NCBI GenBank assembly: GCA_963281255.1
Contig: OY725493.1
Location: 2,635,857-2,699,856 of the forward strand
Length of the DNA stretch: 64,000 nucleotides
Reading direction: 5' to 3'
DNA from: Aphrocallistes beatrix
Taxonomy: Eukaryota > Porifera > Hexactinellida > Sceptrulophora > Aphrocallistidae
Below, one piece after another: positions 55,377 to 64,000 of this stretch; within the stretch, counting starts at the first letter, position 1, and each line of letters opens with the position of its first letter. The notes below the pieces were generated by a model. That model was not told the origin of the DNA. It saw only the letters and a list, made by a program, of their open reading frames with translations, and did no database searches. The translations under genes were made by a program, and so were the position numbers.

Positions 55377-56732
55377 AAGTGAATTTCATCTTTGACATTT
55401 AATATAGTTTTTATCTTTATTTGTGTTTTAGCACCAAATTAAAATTCCAGCCCTTTGCTCATTTATACCATCATTAATAACACACAAAAAGAGTTTCTAT
55501 TCCACATTAGCACATTAGGAAAGAAATTCTTATTTGAATTATTGTACTTTTGTATATTGGAATTAATCAATGGGACACTCAACCTGGGTTAGAAGAACTG
55601 CGTTACCATTTTAAGAATTGTTCATTACGACACAGGCAGGAATATAAATAATGACAATTGGCTAATAAGTTGCTTGTCTCTCATACAGGAAATCTGTCTG
55701 AGACATCGATAGCTTTGTTACCTAAATCTAGCATAGGGCATCCGGTCACTCATGTCGTTAGTTTGAATACAGGGACATAGACGCAGATTAGGGGAGGGGA
55801 GGGTGGGCGCTGCCCCCCTATGCCTTCCCTCCGCCTCGGCATGAACATTGATCGACATTTGTCATACGTTAATTATAGTTTTGGTAATCTCAACAAATCA
55901 TGTCTTTTCTGAAGGCAAACGCATTTTCCTAAATCTGATTTCGCGATACAAATTCATCCAACAACTCAGCCCTGTCCAGCGTATCCATCTGCTTGTGGAT
56001 ACTGATGCCCGTGACATGATTGAGCCTCTGCTGCGTCACTATTGTGCGAAGGAAGGTCTCGATACGGCGCAGACTTCCGCCGTGCACGAAGTGTATGGAA
56101 GAGTGGTGTACAGATGCAGCAATTTGAACAAGTCGGGAATGATGAAATCCTACAGAACGAGCAAACTTGGAAGATTTTGGTCCAGTTATAATCAAACTGC
56201 ATTTAGCTTCCAGGAGATTTGCCCCTGGAACCCACTGGGGGGCTCACAGCGCCCCCAGACCTCCAGCTGGGTTTTATGCTCCCTCATGAGTTGACCATTG
56301 TTCTGCTCTACTGAAAAGAGAAAGAGAGAGATCCCCCAGGTTTTCCATCCAATATATTCTCCATATAATATTTTAAGGGGTCTTAGCTATACGGAATAAC
56401 ATTCTTTTTTTAACGGCGTTATAATTGCATACTTGTCTTGCTGGTAGCTGATGAATGTATTAACATCATATGTACATATGTGCATGTGGTAACTCGATCT
56501 GCCTTGGTTGTATTATGTGGCTGCGTAGGTAACTAATGAGAACAGTGTTCCCGTAGCACCTTTAAATATTCCAATATCCTAATTTGCCAATTTTATTTTC
56601 GTTCGACCATTTATTCTCCTAAATAATGGTTCCTGGTGTAGCTCGTAGTCATTTCATTCATGGATAAGACTAAGACGAAAGCTATAAATACCTGAAATAC
56701 TGTTTACATCGAATAAACCAACATTTGGAAAT
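55377..56732. other. Intergenic between the two Ig genes
   Basis: 55780-55845 is a G-rich repeat-like patch (gggaggggagggtgggcgct). About 55915-56200 is open on both strands (plus: SPVQRIHLLVDTDARDMIEP; minus: GISIHKQMDTLDRAELLDEF) and GC-richer than its surroundings. This suggests a coding exon or a gene relic, but I cannot name it and see no clear splice sites. Confidence 0.4.
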
Positions 56733-59700
56733 ATGGTTACCTCAACTTTGATACTGTCTCTTGTTTTTATTTCGACCATGTTGTATGCCGACAGTTGTCG
56801 ACTCGTCATAACCCCTTCCTACCTGGCCACGCCCGCGGACTCTCCGACCAGGTACTCAGCCGTCTGTTCATGTGAAAACAATAATAATATTGGCTCAAAG
56901 TTTACTTGGTACAGACATGGAAAATTGTTAGTATTTTCCAAACGAGTAGAAGTAGAAGTAGGGAATTCAGAGAGAATATTTTTCCATCGGCTCAGAGTGG
57001 AAGACGAAGGAGAGTACACTTGTGTTTTTAATGGAGCTGACGGTTCCTCTACGAGCTCTTCTTTTCAGGTTTATGGTAAGTTAAGTTTATTCTTATTATT
57101 CGTGTTATGAGTACAACTTCCTAATTTACTCATCTCATCAGTTGTATTAAATTATTTTGACATTTCATTTGAGATGTTTAACCTAGTGGCATGTAACACA
57201 TCACATTACATGGCAAGCGACGTCCCTTTCAATGATAAAAGAAGCTAAATGATTCAAAACTTAATTCAGTTTAGATTGGTTTGAAACAGGGTTGGCAGGT
57301 TTTGTCCACTTGGACAAAACCTAGTGGTTTTAACCAGGTTAAAACCGTCCTGTCCAAAACCTCAAAATTTAATTCATATTCCTCATTAACGGTTTTGTCC
57401 AAGTTTTGTCCAGGTTTTGTCCAAGTTATATCCAAGTTTTGTCCAAGTTTTGTCCAGGTTTTGTACAGGTTTTGTCCAAGTGTTGTTCGTGTCTTCCATG
57501 ATAAATCGAATACAAAATATAGTTATGGTAATAAACAGGCGTTAGCAAGAAAATTCATTCATTGTCCTCGCTCTCTTTCCATCCTAAACTGTTTCGTACC
57601 CACTGCAATTATTTACAGTTTCTATTAGGTTTTGTCCAGTTTTGTCCAGTTTTGTCCGGTTTTAACCGGTTAAAACCAGGTTTTGTCCACTGCCCTGTCC
57701 AAAACCTGTTTTGGACGGACAAAACCCAACCCTGGTTTGAAATCATTCCAATACTGATTCAGTCAGAGATTATGGTGCATAAATATATGATGACCGTTTT
57801 GAGCATATGCCAGATATACATATCATACTCTATCCTAGCCATTTCTTTAGCTAGTGACCATTGTACTAGAATTGTATTAATTAATTCATGCTTTTCTTTG
57901 GCGAATCAGAGGCATAGCCAAGAGTTAAATTGTGGTGGTGCACGGTGTCCCTAAAACCATATTAGTTTTCGAAAAATATGGTTGTATTATTGATGGGTTA
58001 CGCCTATTCATGATCTAAATAACCTCTAAATTTCTAATTGAGACGAAAATAAATAACTTTCATTCTTTACGGAAGTTAGTAATACCAGTTTTATAAATTT
58101 TTAAAAAAATTCTTTTAAGTCTGATTAATGCAGTAAAAATTTAAAATAATCTAAATACTGCTATATTTTTGAAGGAAAGGTTAATTATAACATAATCTCA
58201 AATGATATCGACAGTGCAAACGCGAAATTGATGTGAACGCGAGATTGTAGACTTTGAATGATCTCGCGGTCACTGCAACATACATATACAGGTGTCCTGA
58301 AATTAGTTGCACCTTACTTAATATACCAAAAATTCAACTCATGATAAACTATCGCATAAATATAATCTCCAGCATGTTCTATACACTTCCTAATCCTATC
58401 AGGCATCAAATAATAGCTATTACAGAGGCTCAATAGAACAATAGGAAGGTTGGAGGATATACAGTATGGTTATACTAAATTATAGTAAGTCAAGAATAAT
58501 ATCATAAAGTGCCAATAATTTTTTTATTCTAATACAAAATTCCCAAAGTACATACCACAAAACAGCTTAATAATTAGGGATTTTGAAATATAAAAATTTT
58601 CAATAAACTTATTTTAATATATTTAAAAATAATTCAGTAATACATAAATAAATACATCAAAATGTAAAGAAATTATGGTAAATAATCAATATACTTTAGT
58701 GATTATTTAGAGACGCTGTGGGTGCATATAGACTTGAATATGGGATCGTTAACAAACCTGTCTCGTGATATCACACAATTTAAGACGAATGTTACGATCT
58801 CATTAAATAGCCCTTCGATTCTAACGAATTGCATCGCAATGCATGCCTGAATATTAAAGTGCACACTGCCTGCACCACCGCACACCACCTTGGCCACGCC
58901 TCTGAGCAATCCAATTGGTTTTCTAAAATATTCTTAGATTTTGTTCCCTGTGTTGGTATCTTTGTGTCTGTGTATTCAGAAAAGTCAGTTGAATACATTA
59001 ATATTTCTGAATCGCAACGAATCAGTTCGTAAGATGAAAGTAACATATGTATAATCCACTTTTTGTCTCTAACTTTTTCGTTTTGTGTCTTGATATATTC
59101 ATCGAAATGTATCAACTATTTAATTATTAATTATGCATCAAACATTGATGCACTTCGACATTAGTATTAATCAATAATTATGCCACAGTTGCCTGCACCC
59201 AATACCCTTACTAATCTCAGCTCAGCAATATTTACTGTGAAATTTTTTTGCGTTTACAATATGAATAACTATTTAAAACCCTCGCTTGCCACAGGAATGT
59301 GTTGCGTCATTTCCGGTTTAAGCCATTTTCAACGGGGAAGCCATAAAAATTTGGGGTATTTACTATAAATAGGAAATACCCCAAGCCGTCCGAGGGATTA
59401 TTAATTAAACTCTGATAAAGCCATGATCTAGCCTACTCTCCTGCTGATTTCATTCATTTATAGCTACACGATTCTAGATCATACTAAATTTAGCTTCGTA
59501 GTAAATATTATTGTTCAGTTTGAATTGAAGTAATATGGCACAACACTGAATCGTCCTTGAATTCATTCAATATTCAAGTGAAATCAAGGAGAGAGATGGT
59601 GTAAGTCTGATCAATGCACTTTATTGCTGTGAGATAATAAACGACTTGCAGTGCAACAAGCTATTGTTACAGCGATTGCCTGGCAAGTTGTTATTTTGCA

Positions 59701-61651
59701 ACTATTGAGGTGCTAGTGTCTGACGAAGGTTGATAATAGCTTAATATAATGACGTCTTTTAGTTTCTCCTCAACTGGATATCGGAGCATCCTACAATCTC
59801 TCAATTAGCGTTGGATCCACAGTCGAACTCCCTTGTCCAGTGAAGTCTTTGGAAAAACACTCCACTCTTTCCGTACAATGGAATCTCCCGAATGATGTCC
59901 AACTGTCTGTCGCGAATCAGAAGAACGGCAGACTCGCCTATCTTCCTGAGAAGAAGAGCGTTCTCCTGGCACAAGCTGAGAGAGCAGATAGTGGGGCCTA
60001 CGGATGCTATGCGTCTAACGAGGCTGGATTTGTGACGTTTGTTTGGCAGATAAATGTTCAAGGTAAGCCGACTTCTCTACTCCTCGTCGTTAAGTTTATG
60101 ATATCGCTGAATTCCTACCAGGTACCGTAATGATTATTTTAATAAGATGCCTCCAAGTTTCCTTGGTCCAATGCAACTATTTGCATTAATTCATCCAATA
60201 GTATGAATTCAGGCAAAATGTGGAATAAGTACATAGTATTGAATCGATGAGATGCACCACATCATTGCATGGTAGCCTTTGTTCTACCATTACAGCTGCT
60301 GCAATAACCTATTCGCTCCAAATGATAAACATAGCAGAATGATTTGATATTTAGACTAGATGTATTATATAATATCTGAATTAGGAACTTGAATTATTTA
60401 TACTGTTATCTAAAGTGCGATTAGATAATTTCGTGGTTTGCCAGATTTGTGAAAGTTACTCTGATTTGTTCATTAGAAATATTAGAATTTTTCTCATTAC
60501 GTACACATATTTTGAATAAGGTTTGAACAAAAGCCGTCTCGTAGGCAGTGGAATTCCGAAGATCGGAAAAAACTGTGGAACGGACACAACATAAACAACC
60601 CATACCCAATAATTATTTCATCAATATGACTCACTAATCTTAACATGATAATACCTAACCATACAAGTCCAGCATTATTTCATCTTCGGCTGAACACATA
60701 TCACATGGGATCTCCAGTCCATACCTGCTCCTCTGTTTACTTTCTCACTCATAATACCCCCAGCGAATGCTTCATTTATTTATTTCAAAAATTGAGGAAA
60801 CGTGGTGCTAGAATAATTGCAGAGAACGTGTCTAATCCATCGTTTATTACACTCATCATTTTTCAAAACTGCCACCGCATCTTTGTAGTTGGTTCTCGTT
60901 CTTATCCATCAATAAATATGATAAAGTTACTCATTAAATTCTAGACGCAATAAATACTAATTCAACACTTATTTCTAGAAAATTGTGTTTAATCAAAACC
61001 CAATCCTTCTTAATAGCATAATTATACATTTATCTTTTAAATAATATGAATTATTAACTAATAATTATAATGCAAGAGCAACGTGGGTACTTTGATATAA
61101 TTTCTTCAGCTAAAGCAAAGGTTTCTAATTAGGTTTACTAGGTATATTACAATTTTGATTTGAAAATAATTTAAAATTGTTTGATGAAGAGTATAAAATA
61201 AATATTGCTAATTATACCCACCAAATTTTAACACCTCTCTTTTTAAGTTTTGAACTTTTGTGGTTAAAGCAATCACTTGGCAATATCGCACCGAATATTA
61301 GATTCCATGTTGTGAAACTATAAATATGATAATTCCCCTTGCCCACTATGATAATTTATTCTTTATAACCTTGTAATTGCATCTCTAAAGGAGAATGTAA
61401 CAGATGAACCCATGTCCTGCTTGTTGTGTACTGCTGCAGGATTATTAACCACGCAATGCTACTTCTCAATGTACCGTTTCATGTTCTTAATTGAAGAATA
61501 TTGTAACAAGTGTGCATGCACGTGTTTCTTACCAACCCAAACTTTTAAAATGATTTATACATTATTCATTTTCTAGGATTCATCGCAGAGACAGCGGGTA
61601 CATCTTCGGGTAGTACTTCGACTAATTCACGGAGTACACAATCTGCTTCGA
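56733..61651 (+). CDS. Second Ig-domain surface protein, 5' part of gene
   Basis: Exons visible: 56733-57075 (signal peptide STLILSLVFISTMLYADSC, then an Ig domain with YSAVCSC, FTWYRHGK and DEGEYTCVF), 59763-60062 (an Ig domain with VELPCPV, VQWNLP and DSGAYGCYASNEAG) and 61577-61651 (a Ser/Thr-rich stalk, TSSGSTSTNSRSTQSAS). All three internal splice phases are 1. No stop or membrane exon was found before the window end. The last bases (tttatttagg) look like a splice acceptor, so the gene probably continues outside. It starts 1.36 kb after the L1CAM-like gene on the same strand. Adhesion or immune-type receptor is the likely class; no closer name is justified. Confidence 0.75.
57287..57734. 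mobile_element. TTTTGTCC-minisatellite hAT-like element, 448 bp
   Basis: The ends cagggttggcaggttttgtcc-type (left) and ggacaaaacccaaccctg (right) are inverted. A perfect 8-bp duplication GTTTGAAA lies at 57279-57286 and 57735-57742. Inside, seven or more tandem variants of aggttttgtccaagttttgt occur at 57398-57482. Near both ends the inverse words aaaacctg occur, giving foldback potential. The related copy is 26225-26552. Confidence 0.85.
57907..58906. mobile_element. Possible ~1-kb hAT-like element
   Basis: cagaggcatagccaag (left) and the inverse of cttggccacgcctctg (right) match at 14 of 16 positions; further words gtggtggtgcacggtg and its approximate inverse support it. The flanks do not give a convincing 8-bp duplication. 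Frames inside are not recognisable. Confidence 0.45.
58910..59762. other. Intron 1 of the second Ig gene, remainder
   Basis: AT-rich intron sequence. A short mirror (aaattattaattatgcatca region near 59121) is present. No gene is seen. Confidence 0.35.
60063..61576. other. Intron 2 of the second Ig gene
   Basis: AT-rich intron sequence with no recognisable coding or repeat structure. Confidence 0.4.
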
Positions 61652-63288
61652 GTAAGTACTATACTAGTCATTGGGTTTGATTGATCCCTTTCAAGTTGAT
61701 TAACATAATTAGCTATCCTTAGGGTTGTCTCGGCAGTACTTGTGGCATCAGTTTGATCTTTTCTCTCAGAGGAATGTGATTGCTCCATTCAAAGCGAATC
61801 CAATAAATTATTCCAACCCAAATTACGCTAAATTAGAATCTAGACTCATAAGAAAGTTCTAAAATATCCTCGTAATGAAGCATCAAATGTCACATCCCAA
61901 TTCAATTAATACAAGTGTGATCATTACCTTGTATTAGCTTTAATTGAGGTCCTTGATTTTATGAATCAACGTCACCATTTCTTCATCTTTATATACTAAA
62001 TCTGTGCGTCTTTATACTGACAATTTAGAATATCTAGCATTGCGCTACCTAGGTCCCATACACGGGGGTAGGGAGCTCTGAAAAGGTGGGGCTGCCAGAG
62101 AGTAATGAAAAAAAAATGGGCAGATGGAGCGAGCGACCGTAAGAGGGATCTGGGGGATTTGTCCCCAGAAAAAAATTGGGAATCCTAGGAATTAACATGG
62201 CCGTGAGGTCCTGGAACCTGTGTACGTAGAATTAATAATTTCATTGATATTGAAGTGGTATATGACAAGAAATTACCATTAGCCTGGAGAGGCCATGCCT
62301 AACATCTGGAATGAACTGGAACATCGCGGAATTAGGTATCTTTCGCGATCTTTCAGAATCTATGTACGTAACTAGAATTATATAAATAATCATTAATACA
62401 TTTCATGGATAGGTCCATAACATTAGGTCATTACATCATAGATCAAGGAGTTGCATTAGAAAGGACATATCTTACCTTTGAAGGTAGGAGCATGTACATA
62501 CTAGAAATGCTCGCCTATATGACCTGGCTAATTGTTTGTGGATATGCTCTCCTGTTCCTGATTCCACCGTATTCCCTATCTATTCAACCTATTCTGTAAA
62601 CATAATAGCCATTTAGAGCTACCAATCCTGTGCATTTGCGAGAACATTATTAGTTCTGTTCTGTCCAAGTCAGCACTCGAAGCAATTACATATTCGCCCA
62701 CTCGAACCTTTTGAACCGCGAGAAAACGATTACATGCGTTGACGAAATTAAATTGGCCTACGTGTCTGAATTTATAAAAGTACCAATGTTATGACGGGAT
62801 ACTTTAGCAGTTGAATTGATAAAATGGAACATCTTATAACAATAGCATGGATTGAAGTCTATTATTCGATGCGAACAAGCTACTATTTGCATTTGCGAAT
62901 TTAGTTCTTTAGAATTCAATAGGAATTTAAACGTCATAAGGTAGTGGATGGAATAAAGTTTATTCTCTAAAAAATGCATTTGCTCTTGTATCTCGACATA
63001 TGCAACCCTGATACTCCTAATAAAAGTAAATAAAACAAACAAACAAACAAATTGCAAATATAAAATTGATAATGTAATAATCCCTACTTCAAGAACGATT
63101 AAACATTCTCAGGAGCCACTATTGTTTTCTTGCAGAACATTAAAGGAGGTACCGAGGGCTTCATGACAACAAGAGTTCACTATTTATACATTGCATTAGA
63201 TTAAATTAAGTTAGGATATAATTCAAGTTTGTTCAAATTCTCTGAATGGAATTGAATCCACGATCCTTTGGTCAGCTCTGCATGGCTG
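61652..63288. other. Presumed intron 3 with G-rich repeat
   Basis: 62060-62185 carries a G-rich repeat with gagcgagcgaccgtaagagg (62127-62146) and ctgggggatttgtccccag. A plus frame at 62405-62599 is hydrophobic near its end (TWLIVCGYALLFLIPPY), but no good splice acceptor supports it as the membrane exon. Confidence 0.4.
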
Positions 63289-63597
63289 TTAGACATTTCC
63301 AGATATGATACTCACAGAACCTACACGGTCTCTTGGGATCAGTCGGAGGTTGCTTCCGTGCTTCAAGAAAACCATCGCCGCTTCTTGACTCGGATTGATC
63401 CCGATTCCATCCTCCGTAATGATGGCACTCGTCTCTGCATTCACTCTGAACTGCTCTGCAGAGAATCTAACCACGGCTGAGAACGGTGTGTTTTCAGGCA
63501 CCTTTAAGATCTTGAACGGAAGTCTCGGATCAGAAGTTAGCGTTATCTTGAATGTACATTGTTTCTTTTCCCGGCTTCCTGCTCCCTCTTTTGACAT
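63289..63597 (-). CDS. UFM1: UFM1, ubiquitin-fold modifier
   Basis: A single frame of 102 codons from ATG at 63597. After an N-terminal extension ([14 protein letters not shown]), the body [20 protein letters not shown], then [20 protein letters not shown] and [17 protein letters not shown] is nearly the universal UFM1 sequence. Mature UFM1 ends at the exposed Gly of the VG pair. Here the precursor continues nine residues (SVSIISGNV) rather than the two-residue Ser-Cys of human UFM1, so the UfSP protease must remove a longer tail. Role: small modifier conjugated by UBA5-UFC1-UFL1, chiefly to the ribosome at the ER. It has no introns and lies on the opposite strand, probably inside intron 3 of the second Ig gene. 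Confidence 0.96.
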   Translation of the reverse strand: MSKEGAGSREKKQCTFKITLTSDPRLPFKILKVPENTPFSAVVRFSAEQFRVNAETSAIITEDGIGINPSQEAAMVFLKHGSNLRLIPRDRVGSVSIISGNV

Positions 63598-63654
63598 GCT
63601 CGCAAGCTAAACCGATTGTTAATATTACAAAAGTATAATTATATAATATAATTA

Positions 63655-63925
63655 TATTAATTTGGGGGGCGTTCAAACGTTACGTAACGCTTCAAGGGGA
63701 GGAGGGGTATAAGAGATTGTGGCATAGCGCGACGTAGGGAGGGGTGTCAGATCTGAGAATTTCAAAAAATATTACCAATAAGACAAAATACAATTTTTTT
63801 CTCAATGGGGAACACAAATAGCTGTCGATATTAAAACCTCTAGGATTTAAAAAATCTGGAGGCAAGCCCCAGATCCCCTTTACCGTCGCTCGCTCTTACC
63901 CACCGCAATGAAATGTTTAATTAAA
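63655..63925. repeat. G-rich MITE-like repeat near window end
   Basis: It begins ggggggcgttcaaacgttac with a palindromic GTTACGTAAC and contains the core ttaccgtcgctcgct (63880-63894) shared with 42031 and 62128 (inverted). The left part resembles a widespread invertebrate element terminus. Boundaries are uncertain. Confidence 0.5.
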
Positions 63926-64000
63926 ATTCATACAATGTACAGTATAAGAAAATAAATTATGCACAAAAATCGTAATTTTATTCTATTCTATTTATTTAGG

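Noticed and set aside
62405-62599. Hydrophobic frame as the membrane exon of the second Ig gene
   Set aside because: No convincing acceptor, wrong context for a phase-1 exon, and the frame starts inside AT-rich intron-like DNA.
1-64000. tRNA and rRNA genes
   Set aside because: No cloverleaf with A and B boxes and no rRNA core sequences were recognised by eye. A covariance-model search would be decisive.

Overview
The window is nuclear DNA of an invertebrate animal. The evidence is spliceosomal introns, Ig/FN3 cell-surface receptors, a basal-body protein (BBOF1), UFM1, ERCC1, NACHT-LRR and NHL-repeat gene remnants, and very dense DNA-transposon debris (pogo/Tigger, Tc1/mariner, hAT, foldback elements and one LINE remnant). 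NACHT-LRR and TRIM-NHL-like families are typical of sponges, cnidarians and some deuterostomes. I lean towards an early-branching marine invertebrate, but the sequence alone does not fix the phylum. Intergenic DNA is AT-rich, while conserved coding regions are clearly GC-richer.

Layout. 1-11 kb is a transposon graveyard. It holds a roughly 490-bp repeat family in many orientations carrying TGACGTCA and TGACTCA motifs, pogo-type MITEs, a frameshifted Tc1/mariner transposase, a broken RAG1-like transposase core (about 3.7-4.7 kb), foldback elements with inverted minisatellite arms, two adjacent large inverted repeats, and a hAT MITE with a perfect 8-bp target duplication. 11.4-12.8 kb (-) is an intact intronless MFSD12 (lysosomal cysteine transporter family). 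17.3-20.6 kb holds two head-to-head NACHT-LRR pseudogenes. 22.0-22.9 kb (-) is a degenerate pyruvate-carboxyltransferase-like pseudogene. 24.6-26.1 kb (-) and 33.2-34.4 kb (+) are inverted copies of an NHL-repeat gene, almost identical over their last 385 bp; the minus copy is split by a 704-bp insertion with a clean 8-bp duplication. Between them lie three intact intronless genes on the plus strand: DNAJC3 (26.9 kb), a TFB2M-like mitochondrial transcription factor/methyltransferase (28.6 kb) and nucleoredoxin (30.6 kb). 35.6-37.2 kb is a four-exon BBOF1.

38.2-55.4 kb is one 17-exon gene (my model is 1352 residues, in frame throughout) for a receptor with 6 Ig and 5 FN3 domains, one membrane segment and a cytoplasmic tail with YxxM, YxN and a C-terminal PDZ-ligand motif. 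This is an L1CAM-like layout without the FIGQY ankyrin motif. ERCC1 sits on the opposite strand inside one of its introns. From 56.7 kb a second Ig-domain surface-protein gene begins and apparently runs off the window; UFM1 lies on the opposite strand at 63.3-63.6 kb, probably inside an intron of it.

The conserved genes do unrelated jobs: ER chaperoning, mitochondrial transcription, redox signalling, DNA repair, ufmylation, ciliary basal bodies and lysosomal transport. I see no operon-like pathway. The most unusual points are the RAG1-like remnant, the set of single-exon housekeeping genes, the nested genes, the gene-conversion-like NHL pair and the repeated appearance of foldback elements. 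Exon models come from reading frames and GT/GC-AG signals only; no transcript evidence was available.
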